Part shown: in pieces, positions 11,786-19,908 of the stretch | Layout of the letters: the number at the start of each line of letters is the position of its first letter | Position numbering within the stretch: the first letter of the stretch is position 1 | Source: Bradyrhizobium jicamae | GTDB lineage: Bacteria; Pseudomonadota; Alphaproteobacteria; Rhizobiales; Xanthobacteraceae | Length of the DNA stretch: 64,000 bases | NCBI RefSeq assembly: GCF_018130215.1 | Contig: NZ_JAFCKQ010000019.1 | Location: 1 to 64,000, forward strand | Direction: 5' to 3' | The notes under the pieces: model-generated | Seen by the model: the letters and a program-made list of their open reading frames with translations, nothing else | Database searches by the model: none | What the model was told of the DNA's origin: nothing | Made by a program: the position numbers and the translations under genes

Positions 11786-12970
11786 CTACGCCTTCACATT
11801 CTCGCCGAGCCACTGCACCGCGGCGTCGACGCCGCCCCTGCCGTGCGGGATCTTCAGCGCGTTGAGCGCGACCTCGACGACGCCCAGCGTGCCGAGCACC
11901 ATCGGCGCGTTGACGTGGCCCATATGCGCGATGCGGAAGGCCTGGCCCTGCAAATCGCCGATGCCGGTGCCGAGCACCACGCCGCACTTCTCCTTGCAGT
12001 AATGCTGGATCGCGGCGGGATCGGCGCCCTTCACGGTCACGGTCGTCACCGTATTGCAGCGCTCGGTCGGCTCGACGATGTTGAAGCCGATCACCTGGCC
12101 TTCGGCCCAGACGGCAACGGCGCGGCGCACGGTCTCGCCGAGCAGCCGATGACGCTCGAAGGCGTTCTCGAGCCCTTCGGCCTGGATCATGTTGATCGCC
12201 TCGCGCAGCGCGAACAGCAGATGCACCGGCGCGGTGCCGGCGTATTTGCGGTAATGCTCGCTGCCCTCGCGCTCGGTCCAGTCCCAATAGGGCGTGCGCA
12301 GATCGGCCTTCTTGTGCGCCTCCCAGGCGCGGTCATTGGCGGCGACGAAGCCGAGGCCGGGCGGCGTCATCAGCCCCTTCTGCGAGCCGCTCATCGCGAC
12401 GTCGATGTACCATTTGTCCATCTCGAACTGCGTGCAGGCGAGCGAGGCCACGGTGTCGACCATGAACAACGCCGGATGGCCGGCCGACTTGATCGCCTTG
12501 CCGATCGCCTCGATGTCATTGTAGACGCCGGAGGCGGTGTCGACCTGCACGGCGAGGATCGCCTTGATCTTGTGTTCCTTGTCGCGCCGCAGCCGCTCCT
12601 CGACTTCGGCCGGTCGGATGGCGCGGCGCCAGTCGCCCTTCAGGATCTCGACGTCGGCGCCCATTGCAGCCGCCGCCTGCCCCCACCCCAACGCGAAACG
12701 GCCGCTCTCCAGCACCAGCACCTTGTCGCCGCGCGACAGCACGTTGGAGAGCGTCGCCTCCCAGGCGCCATGGCCGTTGGAGATGTAGATGTAGGATTTG
12801 CCCTGGGTGGCGAACAGTTTCGAGAGGTCGCGCAGCAGGCTCTCGGTCAGTTCAACCATCTCGCTGGAATAGATGTCGAGCGCCGGGCGATGCATCGCCT
12901 GCAGCACCTGATCAGGCATCGTGGTGGGCCCGGGGATGGCCAGAAACTCCCGGCCCGCGCGAACGGTCAT
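11786..12970 (-). CDS. Serine-glyoxylate / alanine-glyoxylate type aminotransferase (class V, PLP)
   Basis: PLP enzyme that moves an amino group from serine or alanine to glyoxylate, giving glycine. At 394 residues it matches the SgaA/AGXT family. The Schiff-base lysine is K198 in SGSQKGLMTPPG, and the N-terminal GPTTMPDQVL and SNGHGAWEA substrate and cofactor segments are present. Family members act in photorespiratory-type glyoxylate removal and in the serine cycle of methylotrophs. The window also carries a lanthanide alcohol dehydrogenase, but 40 kb away, so a link to C1 metabolism is speculative. No serine-cycle genes adjoin it. Confidence 0.8.
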   Translation of the reverse strand: MTVRAGREFLAIPGPTTMPDQVLQAMHRPALDIYSSEMVELTESLLRDLSKLFATQGKSYIYISNGHGAWEATLSNVLSRGDKVLVLESGRFALGWGQAAAAMGADVEILKGDWRRAIRPAEVEERLRRDKEHKIKAILAVQVDTASGVYNDIEAIGKAIKSAGHPALFMVDTVASLACTQFEMDKWYIDVAMSGSQKGLMTPPGLGFVAANDRAWEAHKKADLRTPYWDWTEREGSEHYRKYAGTAPVHLLFALREAINMIQAEGLENAFERHRLLGETVRRAVAVWAEGQVIGFNIVEPTERCNTVTTVTVKGADPAAIQHYCKEKCGVVLGTGIGDLQGQAFRIAHMGHVNAPMVLGTLGVVEVALNALKIPHGRGGVDAAVQWLGENVKA

Positions 12971-13042
12971 CTTCTTGTTCCTTATGGGTAAAACGCGGAA
13001 TCAAGCGTGTGAGGGATCAAGCGCGCAACATAAGCGATTACG

Positions 13043-13101
13043 CCCGTGATTGCGAGCATTGCAGAGCAATCCAGAGCTTCAAAAACTGCGGAGCAGTTGC
13101 C
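13043..13101. repeat. Dispersed GTCATTGCGAG-type repeat, partial copy 3
   Basis: A short copy beginning CCCGTGATTGCGAGC with a GAGCAATCCAGAGC core and ending just outside the stop of the LssY_C gene. Its last bases abut or overlap that stop, so the repeat may supply the 3' end of the transcript. Confidence 0.55.
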
Positions 13102-13935
13102 TTATTTGCCGATTGCCTCGACCACTGCGTGCCACACCTGGTCCTTGAATTCGGTCGCAGCCGGGCTTGCGATCTGCTCGACCGCGCCCTCATGCTTGCG
13201 GCAGGCCTCGACCAGCCGCAGCACCCAGATCTCGCCGTCGGTGAAATAGGGATCGCCGCCTCCATTGCGCCCCGACAGCGTCGGGCCGACGCCGGTCACC
13301 TGATATTTTGCGGTGACCATGCCTGACGTCTCCAGATCGCCGGCGAGCACGGCGCGTTCCGCATCGAGGTCGGCTGCGATGTGGTGGGTCACGGCACCGG
13401 TGTAGTGGCTGATGCCGACGCTGCGGTCGAGTGTCGCGGCACCGAGCCACACCGGGCGCTTCTCCTCGCCGGAATCGAGCACTTTCCAGAGCCGCACATG
13501 GTTGCGGCGATCGGCGCTCGATCCGACCGGCTTCTCGAAGGCGAGGTCCTCGCGCCGACCGAGATAGAACAAATTGCTGACCGGCGCATCCTTGTAGGGA
13601 CGGTCGAGCAGCACGCTGCCGACGATCGCGATCGAGGATCGCAGCGTGATCGGGTCGGCCGGATACCAGCCGGCTTCATGCATCGCGCAGACCACGTCCT
13701 TCTCGTTGCCGATCAGGCCGACGTTCATGGGATCACCGGGAATGCCCTGCGCCGTGCGCGTCACCATCGGCAAATCGGCGAGGCCCTTCTGGTGCTCGTA
13801 ATGCTTCCAGATCTCCGGGAGCAAAAGATAGGCCGCCAGCAGATAGGTCGTCAGCACGAACAGCAGCAGCAATTCGACGCGCCTGATGCGGTCGCGCCGT
13901 CGCGCCATACGCGGATTGATCCCGATGTCGGTCAC
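13102..13935 (-). CDS. LssY C-terminal domain membrane-anchored protein
   Basis: A 277-residue protein with one strong N-terminal membrane helix (about 21-41) after a basic RRRDRIRR stretch, so the bulk is probably periplasmic. The remainder resembles the LssY_C domain, recognisable by the IGNEKDVVCAMHEAGWYPAD segment and the DRPYKDAPVSNLFYLGR segment. The family takes its name from a Legionella secretion-associated protein, but its biochemical role is unknown to me. A GTG start with AGGA upstream fits better than the ATG nine codons in. It is 30 bases downstream of the nuclease homologue on the same strand, so the two may be co-transcribed. Confidence 0.65.
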   Translation of the reverse strand: MTDIGINPRMARRRDRIRRVELLLLFVLTTYLLAAYLLLPEIWKHYEHQKGLADLPMVTRTAQGIPGDPMNVGLIGNEKDVVCAMHEAGWYPADPITLRSSIAIVGSVLLDRPYKDAPVSNLFYLGRREDLAFEKPVGSSADRRNHVRLWKVLDSGEEKRPVWLGAATLDRSVGISHYTGAVTHHIAADLDAERAVLAGDLETSGMVTAKYQVTGVGPTLSGRNGGGDPYFTDGEIWVLRLVEACRKHEGAVEQIASPAATEFKDQVWHAVVEAIGK

Positions 13936-13965
13936 GGCACGTCCTGATGCGAAGATTGACCGGAC

Positions 13966-14691
13966 TTAGCGCCGCGTCTCGCGGCAGCCGGCGGCCTCGG
14001 CTTCCTCGACCGAGCAGAACCAGCGCGTGCCCTTGGAAATCTTCATCTCGATTCGCGCATACCAGCGGCTGGTCGGCTGGTGAAAGATGCATTCGCCGGA
14101 GCGGTTGACGTTGCCCTTTATGGTGCAGTCGGGCGAGGGCGCGACCGGGCCGGAGGCCGATGCGAGCAGGATGGCGTGAGCGCCCTCCGGCGGCTTCACG
14201 GCGCCGAGCACCGGCGTCTTCTTGTTGCGCACGCGCCAGTCCCACGGCGCGATGAAGGCGCCCTGCCACATCCCGGCCTTGGCTTCCTTCGCGGCCTTCT
14301 CGTCCGCCTCGTAGTCGTGCGAGATGCGGGTGAAGGCGAGCGCCCAGCCGTTCTGCACCATCCATTTCTGGATGTCCTCGCCATCGACCTCGCAGCGCGC
14401 GATGGTGCGGCCGCGGCGATCGACCGAGCGGGCGTGGCAGGTCCAGCTCCTGTTGCCGGCGTGCTTGACGAGTTCGTCGCGCGCGGCAGCGCCGCAGGTC
14501 CAGCGTTCGCCCTTGGTGTTGAGGCAGAGCTGGTCGGTCGACGGCGCGTCGATGCCGCCGAGCCGGATGCGGGTCGAGCCGATCATGACCTGGTCGCCGT
14601 CGCGGATCTTCGGCACGCCGGTGATGTCTGCCGCGAACGCCAGCGTCGGCAGCGAGAGCATGAGGCCAGCGGTGAGCAGCGTCTTCAACAT
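13966..14691 (-). CDS. Secreted staphylococcal-nuclease-like protein with altered active site
   Basis: A 241-residue protein with a signal peptide (about 1-20, ending AFA). The SNase-like OB fold spans about 25-135: RDGDQV holds the metal aspartates, R43 matches Arg35 and R95 in DRRGRTIARC matches Arg87 of staphylococcal nuclease. The position of the essential Glu43 is serine (S51 in GIDAPS). The C-terminal 60 residues carry three cysteines and a repeated aromatic pattern not present in classical nuclease. It may be a binding protein or a weak nuclease. I recall similar paralogues in Bradyrhizobium, so the change is probably not a mutation in this strain alone. Confidence 0.7.
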   Translation of the reverse strand: MLKTLLTAGLMLSLPTLAFAADITGVPKIRDGDQVMIGSTRIRLGGIDAPSTDQLCLNTKGERWTCGAAARDELVKHAGNRSWTCHARSVDRRGRTIARCEVDGEDIQKWMVQNGWALAFTRISHDYEADEKAAKEAKAGMWQGAFIAPWDWRVRNKKTPVLGAVKPPEGAHAILLASASGPVAPSPDCTIKGNVNRSGECIFHQPTSRWYARIEMKISKGTRWFCSVEEAEAAGCRETRR

Positions 14692-14768
14692 CGGTGATCC
14701 CGGCTAAGGGTTATACGTGCGAGTATAAAGGCTGACGGATCGTACGGGCAACGTGTCATTGGGAGATC

Positions 14769-14863
14769 CGAATAGCGGGTAGCGAATGGCGAATAGGGAA
14801 CGATAGCGGTTGCGCGGTCTCCTTCCCCATTCGCTACTCGCTACTCGCTACTCGCCATTCGCC
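14769..14863. repeat. Inverted repeat element of the GGTAGCGAATGGCGAATAG type
   Basis: Left arm AGCGGGTAGCGAATGG pairs with a right arm reading CCATTCGCTACTCGCT (15 of 16 bases), and the unit CGCTACT is tandemly repeated in the right arm. It lies in the gap between the nuclease gene and the 576-aa protein and runs into the coding end of the latter, supplying its last codons and stop. I recognise the sequence type as a common short repeat in Bradyrhizobium from memory. Confidence 0.65.
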
Positions 14864-16571
14864 GCCTCGCCAGCGTCAGCGCCATCAGCACGAAAGCAGA
14901 TGTCACCTCCGGGCCGCCGACCAGGATGCGCGTCGGGGTCTTCATCTTGTTCCACTCATAGGCATTGTAGGGGCCGTTGCGGCCGCCTTCGCCGATGCTG
15001 TGCACGATGCAATGCAGCGCCGGCGTGAAGGTCGCGACGTCGGCGTTCAGATGCGCCAGCGCCATCAACGCCAGCGCGGCGTCGAAGGCGTTCATCTCAT
15101 GGGTGATCAATTCGCCGGTGACGTAGCCGAGCACGCGGGAGCGGATCAGCGCGAACACGTTGCCGGGATCGATGATGCGCTGGGCCGCCAGCGGCAGCGC
15201 GACGAAGGCAGCGTAGCATCGTCCGAAATAGGCGGAATAGAGCTCCGGCAGATAGTAGATATGCGAGCGGGGATTCCTGAACGCGCCGCTTTCGACGAGG
15301 TTCATCTGGAAGGCGATGATGCGATGCACCGTCTCCAGACGCTGCGGTGTCTCGATCACCTTCCAGCGCTTGAGGTTGCGGAACGTGACCTCGAGGATGT
15401 CGAGGTTCAGGGTCGGATCGAGATCGTTGCCATAGGGCCGGTCGCCGTTGAGATTGTCGATCCAGGTGACGACGCCGCCGTCGTAGTCGACGTGGTCGTT
15501 GAGCGGCACGGTGACGACCGGCTCGTTGGCGCCCGATCGCACCTGGTAGCCGCGGTAGAAGTCGAGCAGTGGCTGGTCGAGGATCGGATCATCGGATCCG
15601 GCCTGGGTCGCGGCCGAGAACGCACAGGCCGTGGTATCGCAATCGGGCACATAGATGCCGAAGCCGAGGTTCTGCCTGATCTGGGCGAAGAAGCGCGAGA
15701 AGCGCGGGTGCGGCCCCGGCGCCAGCGCGGTGATCACCTTCACGATGGAACCGTCATGCGAAGGCACTTCCTCGGCGCTGGTCCTGAGACAAAACGCGAC
15801 CATGTCGGAGATCGCCCGCTGCGCCGCGGCGGCTTCGTCCACCGAGGCGAGCCCGGTCTCGGCGAAAGAGAGCAGCGCCTCGGTGAAGAACGCATCATAG
15901 TAGGCCGAGCGGTGACGGATCTGCACCGGCTCCCACATCGGCTCGGCGATCCCGCGCCATGGCGGGTTGATCAGCGCGCGCGCCGGCGAGCGCGCGATGA
16001 AGATCCGCGCCAGGCTGAAAAGCAAGGTCGAGTTCTTGTAAGCGCGGGCGTTCAGCCCGGTCAGCGCCATCAGCAGCTCGCGCCCGCGCATATCGGCATC
16101 GCCGAGCAGGTTGAAGGCGGCATAGGTCGGGATGAAGCCGTTGGTCGCGAACGAGCGCAGCAGGTGCGCCGCCGTGGTGCGGATTGTCTGGTCGATCTCG
16201 GCCATCGCAGGCGCACGCACCGGGGCGGTCGCCGGCGGCGGCTGCGGGTGGCGGACGTCGATATCATCCATCAGTTCGGCGATGGGGGCGCCGACCGCGG
16301 CCCAGTCCGGGGTCGTCTCGTCGCGCGCTGATATCAGCGCGGCGCGGAGGCGAGCGAGGCGGTCTGCGTCCTTCAGCGCCGGCAGGCCGGTACGGCGGAG
16401 CAGCGGCCGCAGCGCCGGATTACCGAGCGCGGTCCGGTAGAATTGTCCGAGATGGGCATTGCCGCCGCGATAGCCCAGCAGCACGCCGTCGCAGACGTCG
16501 TAGAGCGACGGGCCGTCCTTTTTGGCCGTCAGCGCACGGCACACCGCGCCGGCGATCCCGTGAAGACCCAT
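14841..16571 (-). CDS. Unrecognised 576-aa alpha-helical protein with a DCDTTA motif
   Basis: I do not recognise a named family. The protein is soluble, mainly helical and has repeated helix-pair character. Near residue 310 it reads VPDCDTTACAFSAA, which resembles the D-x-D-T-A acidic motif of class II terpene cyclases and related alpha/alpha-toroid proteins, and a second acidic segment HVDYDGGVVTW lies near 370. A cyclase-like or glycan-binding toroid fold is therefore possible, but the match is short. The start ATG is chosen because GGAAGGGG lies just upstream; longer starts lack a ribosome site. It is divergent from the caspase-like gene. The last few codons derive from a dispersed repeat. 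Confidence 0.55.
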   Translation of the reverse strand: MGLHGIAGAVCRALTAKKDGPSLYDVCDGVLLGYRGGNAHLGQFYRTALGNPALRPLLRRTGLPALKDADRLARLRAALISARDETTPDWAAVGAPIAELMDDIDVRHPQPPPATAPVRAPAMAEIDQTIRTTAAHLLRSFATNGFIPTYAAFNLLGDADMRGRELLMALTGLNARAYKNSTLLFSLARIFIARSPARALINPPWRGIAEPMWEPVQIRHRSAYYDAFFTEALLSFAETGLASVDEAAAAQRAISDMVAFCLRTSAEEVPSHDGSIVKVITALAPGPHPRFSRFFAQIRQNLGFGIYVPDCDTTACAFSAATQAGSDDPILDQPLLDFYRGYQVRSGANEPVVTVPLNDHVDYDGGVVTWIDNLNGDRPYGNDLDPTLNLDILEVTFRNLKRWKVIETPQRLETVHRIIAFQMNLVESGAFRNPRSHIYYLPELYSAYFGRCYAAFVALPLAAQRIIDPGNVFALIRSRVLGYVTGELITHEMNAFDAALALMALAHLNADVATFTPALHCIVHSIGEGGRNGPYNAYEWNKMKTPTRILVGGPEVTSAFVLMALTLARRRMASSE

Positions 16572-16700
16572 AAATCCCCTTCCGCAGGAGAAACTCTTGT
16601 CCATGGAACCGGTTAACGCGTCAGTGCGACGTCGTTTCCTGGAGATCGCCCAATTCCTGCAAGCCGTTGGAAAGCTACATAAAACCGTGGGAAATACAAA

Positions 16701-16716
16701 TGTGACATAGGTCACG
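16701..16716. promoter_or_regulatory. CRP-like box between divergent genes
   Basis: TGTGACATAGGTCACG matches the CRP consensus TGTGA-N6-TCACA at nine of ten conserved bases. It is 130 bases before the 576-aa protein gene and 231 bases before the caspase-like gene, in a 376-base gap in which nothing else is recognised. The local region is AT-richer than its surroundings, as expected of a promoter. A Crp-type protein is encoded at 26141. Confidence 0.6.
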
Positions 16717-16947
16717 TAACTGGATCTTAACGCAGTCAATAGTCTTTGCCGCCCGGACGCATGCATCAGGCCGGGTTGCCTCGGGGGCTCCATCGGGTTA
16801 AGGGAATGTTTGTTGCGGTGCCGCAAATTGAGGTCGATCGAACCGGCACCCCATTGGACAACTCCATTACCTGACCGTCTCTGACACGACGAACCGGCGC
16901 GGCCGTGATTGTTCGCCCCGGGGAAAACGATTGGGACAAGGAACGTT

Positions 16948-17787
16948 ATGAACCTGAGGCAGCTTCGCATTTCCCGCCGCACGATTGCGGTCGCCGTGGC
17001 GGTGACCGGCACGGTGTCGCTGGCGATCGGCGCCCATGCCGCGCTCAACAAGCGTTCGCTCGACGCCGCCAAGGCGATCGCCACCGAGCAGACCGGCTCG
17101 ATCGCGCAGGGTGCCTCCCGCGTCGCCCTGATCATCGGCAACGGCCATTACCCGGACGCATCAGCCCCGCTGGCCCAGCCGATCAATGACGCCCGGACGC
17201 TGTCGGGCACGCTGCGCCATGAAGGTTTTGACGTCGACGTCGTCGAGGACGCCACCCGCGACGACATGGTTCGCGCGGTGGAGCGGATGAAGGCGAAGAT
17301 CCGCCCCGACACCGTCGTGCTGCTGTTCTTCGGTGGCTATGGCGTGCAGGTCGGCCGCGACAGCTACATGATCCCGGTCGATGCCGCGATCTGGAAGGAA
17401 TCCGACGTCAAGCGGACAGGTGTCAGCGTCGAGTCCGTGCTCGACGTGATGAAGGAGCAGGGCGCCAAGGCCAAGCTCGTCGTGCTCGATGCCTCCAGGC
17501 GCAACCCCTATGAGCGCCGCTTCCGCGCATTCTCCCACGGCCTCGCCCCGATCTCGCCGCCGGAGAACACGCTGGTGTTGAGCTCGGCGACGCCGGGCAA
17601 GGTTGCCGACGACTCGATGACGCCGAACAGCGTGCTGGTGTCGGAGCTTGTGAACAACCTCAACGCCCAGGCCGGCGCGGCAAGCGCCTTCAACAAGACC
17701 CGCATCGCCATCGCCCGCGCCTCGGAAGGCGAGCAGGTGCCGAGCGTGTCGTCGTCGCTGCTGGAAGACATCAAGCTCGGCGGCTGA
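16948..17787 (+). CDS. Caspase-fold (peptidase C14-like) protein lacking both catalytic residues
   Basis: A 279-residue protein with an N-terminal membrane or signal segment (about 12-32) and a caspase p20-like domain (about 57-270): VALIIGNGHYPD opens the fold. The catalytic histidine of the usual FSGHG motif is Y131 (FFGGYG), and the catalytic cysteine of DACR is S183 (LDASRRNP), so peptidase activity is not expected. A periplasmic or membrane-linked scaffolding role is more likely. A close paralogue is encoded at 32744-34279 with the same two changes. The ATG at this position, preceded by AAGGAA and giving a clean signal segment, is preferred over an ATG 13 codons earlier. Confidence 0.75.
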   Translation: MNLRQLRISRRTIAVAVAVTGTVSLAIGAHAALNKRSLDAAKAIATEQTGSIAQGASRVALIIGNGHYPDASAPLAQPINDARTLSGTLRHEGFDVDVVEDATRDDMVRAVERMKAKIRPDTVVLLFFGGYGVQVGRDSYMIPVDAAIWKESDVKRTGVSVESVLDVMKEQGAKAKLVVLDASRRNPYERRFRAFSHGLAPISPPENTLVLSSATPGKVADDSMTPNSVLVSELVNNLNAQAGAASAFNKTRIAIARASEGEQVPSVSSSLLEDIKLGG

Positions 17788-17805
17788 GAGCCGTTTCGGT
17801 TTGCA

Positions 17806-17870
17806 CCACTGCGCTCCCTCGCCCCGCTCTTGCGGGGAGAGGGTTGGGGTGAGGGGCTGGGCGAGGAAAT
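17806..17870. repeat. GC-rich hairpin repeat (GCGGGGAGAGGG type) after the caspase-like gene
   Basis: CCCTCGCCCCGC and GCGGGGAGAGGG form a 12-base stem with one mismatch and a four-base loop (17816-17843), followed by TTGGGGTGAGGGGC. This sequence type is widespread between genes in Rhizobiales and other high-GC bacteria, from memory. Sitting between convergent genes, it may also act as a transcription end, although there is no T-run. Confidence 0.6.
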
Positions 17871-17874
17871 CGCC

Positions 17875-18756
17875 CTACTTCACCTCGGCACTCCCCATTA
17901 CCGGCCGCACCGGATCGCCCTCGCGCAGCAGCGCGCCGGCACGGGCGACCACGATGTCGCCCTCCTGCACGCCCTCGCGGATCTCGACCTGCCCGGCCGA
18001 CATCAGCCCGGTCTCCACCCGCCGCGTCTCGACCCGGCCGCCGCGCACCACCTGCACCACGGTGCCGGCGGTGGAATAGAGGATCGCGGTCAGCGGCACC
18101 GCGACGCCGCAGCTCTGCCCGGTCTTGATCTGGGCGCGGCCGGAGGAATTCACCAACAGCCGCCGGCTGGTGGAGATGCCCACGAACACCTGGCCGAGCT
18201 GGCTGTTCGGCTCGACGGTCGGCGCGATCCGCCGCACCTTGCCCTCGAGATTGCCGGCGCCCAGGATCGTGATCTGGGCGGTCTGGTTCGGCTGCAGCTT
18301 GGCGATATCGCGCGTCGGCACCAGGCCGACCAGGTCGTATTCGCTCTTGGCGATGATCGAAAACAGCGCCTCGCCCTTGCCCGAGGCCGGTGCGCCTATG
18401 ACCGCCGTCGACGCCGCGATCGTGCCCGCGACAGGCGCGGCGACGTTGATCGAATTGTTGCCGTCGGTCAGCCGCGCCAGCAACTGCCCCGCCGTGACGC
18501 TGTCGCCGGGATCCGCCATCACGTCCGCCACCTTCAGCCCGAACCTTTCAGGCCGAACCTGCTGCTCGTCGCGTGCCAGCACCAGCCCCGAGACCTCGAC
18601 GATATTGCCGAAGCAGAATTTCGACGCCTTCAGCACAGTGACCGCAGCACCCTTCGGCGTTGCCTCGGTATCGCCCGCGGCAAGCGCCGGCGAAGCTGCG
18701 AGCAGAAGCAGCACAGTGGCGGCCATGGCGGAGGATTGCGGAAATCGCGGCGTCAT
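17875..18756 (-). CDS. Periplasmic adaptor protein of RND type, without an adjacent pump
   Basis: A 293-residue protein with a signal peptide (cleavage near ALA-AG, residue 27) and the barrel-sandwich / beta-barrel order of HlyD/MFP adaptors: VADVMADPGDSVTAGQLLARL and the matching APVAGTI lipoyl half-motifs, then a membrane-proximal domain with GVQEGDIVVA. It resembles the adaptor at 30696-31613: both share a C-F-x(2)-hydrophobic-V-x-V-x-G segment near the N-terminus and the VETRRV strand. No inner-membrane pump lies next to it. It may serve the pump at 27550-30696 as an alternative partner or a pump elsewhere. Confidence 0.75.
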   Translation of the reverse strand: MTPRFPQSSAMAATVLLLLAASPALAAGDTEATPKGAAVTVLKASKFCFGNIVEVSGLVLARDEQQVRPERFGLKVADVMADPGDSVTAGQLLARLTDGNNSINVAAPVAGTIAASTAVIGAPASGKGEALFSIIAKSEYDLVGLVPTRDIAKLQPNQTAQITILGAGNLEGKVRRIAPTVEPNSQLGQVFVGISTSRRLLVNSSGRAQIKTGQSCGVAVPLTAILYSTAGTVVQVVRGGRVETRRVETGLMSAGQVEIREGVQEGDIVVARAGALLREGDPVRPVMGSAEVK

Positions 18757-18981
18757 CGGCGGATCATTCCAAAATATGCGATCCCTGATTAGCAGATGGC
18801 CGGGAGCGCGGCCAGCGGAGAGGGTGTCGGCCTTGGGGCATGGGACGTGCTAACCGGCCCTCGTCGTTGTGATTGTTAGGCCTCACGGTGCCGCGCATCG
18901 TCCATGCCCGTGGATTGACCCGTTGCCACCTCAATCTGTGGTAGTAGCTTCGGGAGGAAGAGGAAACCAGGAAGGCGAGCA

Positions 18982-19263
18982 ATGCTTCGACTGTGCCTCA
19001 TTGTTTCATCCATTTTCGTTCTCGCCGATGAAGCGAACGGCTCCTGTATTTGCCGCTGCGTGGATGGAGAGATGCAGCCGATCTGCAGCAGCACCATCGA
19101 CATTGCGCCGATTTGCCCGGCGACGGCTTGCGCGATCGTGCCGCCGTCCATTGCACCGATCCGGTCAATGCCGGTGGCGCCACCTGGTACAACCGAATGC
19201 GCGCAGCGCCAGGTTTGGGATCCTGCGACGCGGCGATACGAGTGGCAGACGGCGTGCGAGTGA
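18982..19263 (+). CDS. Small secreted cysteine-rich protein, 93 aa
   Basis: The product has a short hydrophobic leader (about 1-17) and then a mature region of about 70 residues with eight cysteines, including CICRC, and several prolines. It ends in a WDPATRRYEWQTACE pattern. AGGAAGG lies 5 bases before the ATG. The cysteine number suggests disulfide bonds after export or metal binding. I recall similar unnamed proteins in Bradyrhizobium, but no function is known to me. It stands alone upstream of a long repeat element. Confidence 0.6.
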   Translation: MLRLCLIVSSIFVLADEANGSCICRCVDGEMQPICSSTIDIAPICPATACAIVPPSIAPIRSMPVAPPGTTECAQRQVWDPATRRYEWQTACE

Positions 19264-19319
19264 GTTTGACGACAATTCCGATTTTCGGAAATATCCTTGA
19301 CTCAACCCCCAAATCACCC

Positions 19320-19763
19320 GTACAACTTCCCTCGTCCCGCCCGGCAAGAGGGGCGTATCGCGATCGTCACGAACGCGCGGCGGGATGCGATGGACGCTGG
19401 TGGCGCGCGAGACGAGTGCGCTTGCAGGCGGACGGCGAAATCGTGTGGTTCGGGCGCCCCAGTGGCAGGTGCCCCGGCGCAGGATGCGAAAGCATCTCGC
19501 GAAGGCGGTGACAACAAAGCCTGGTCTCACCGCGAAGAGCGCGAGATAAGCCGTAACACCATTGCGCAGGGAAGGCCGGATGTTTCCGGTTTCACCTGTG
19601 GTCCTACCCCCGTGCTTCCTGTTGCACGGGACCCGCGGGTGCGATCGGCGCCCGGCCTTCCCTGTGCCCTCTCCTTCGATGAGGGTGAGATGATCGCACG
19701 GCTCGGGCGCGATGGCGTCGCGAGAATGCGGACGTGTATCCCGATGCTGTTTGACAATTGAAT
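19320..19763. repeat. Long (about 440 bp) dispersed non-coding repeat
   Basis: Begins about CTTCCCTCGTCCCGCCCGG, includes ATCGTCACGAACGCGCGG, GGTCTCACCGCGAAGAG and GCGCAGGGAAGGCCGGA, and ends near CCGATGCTGTTTGACAATTG. I recognise this arrangement from memory as a highly repeated element of Bradyrhizobium and relatives that is often wrongly annotated as a gene in several frames. Paired segments such as CAGGGAAGGCCGG and CCGGCCTTCCCTG (inverted, 13 bases) give it strong secondary structure. Together with the next repeat it accounts for the whole 645-base gap from 19264 to 19908. Confidence 0.75.
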
Positions 19764-19776
19764 CAGGACATCACCC

Positions 19777-19854
19777 CCGTCATTGCGAGGAGCGTACGCG
19801 ACGAAGCGATCCATGGTCTGTCATCGGGCGCGACCCGCTGGCTCGCAATGACGA
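19777..19854. repeat. Dispersed GTCATTGCGAG-type repeat, copy 4
   Basis: Complete small copy bounded by perfect 12-base inverted ends, CGTCATTGCGAG and CTCGCAATGACG, with the ACGAAGCGATCCATGG core. It directly follows the long repeat. Confidence 0.75.
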
Positions 19855-19908
19855 GGTGAAAGAGCGCCGTCGATGCTTTCAAAATTGCCGCACGCGTGTC
19901 GCGCGGCG

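Noticed and set aside
9360..12002. Open frame of 880 codons on the plus strand opposite the oligopeptidase and aminotransferase genes.
   Set aside because: It is antisense to two well-supported genes, has no family features, and reflects the third-position GC bias of the opposite strand.
19297..19761. Open frame of 154 codons that could be called a hypothetical gene.
   Set aside because: It coincides with a long dispersed repeat, has no ribosome site, and this repeat type is a frequent false gene.
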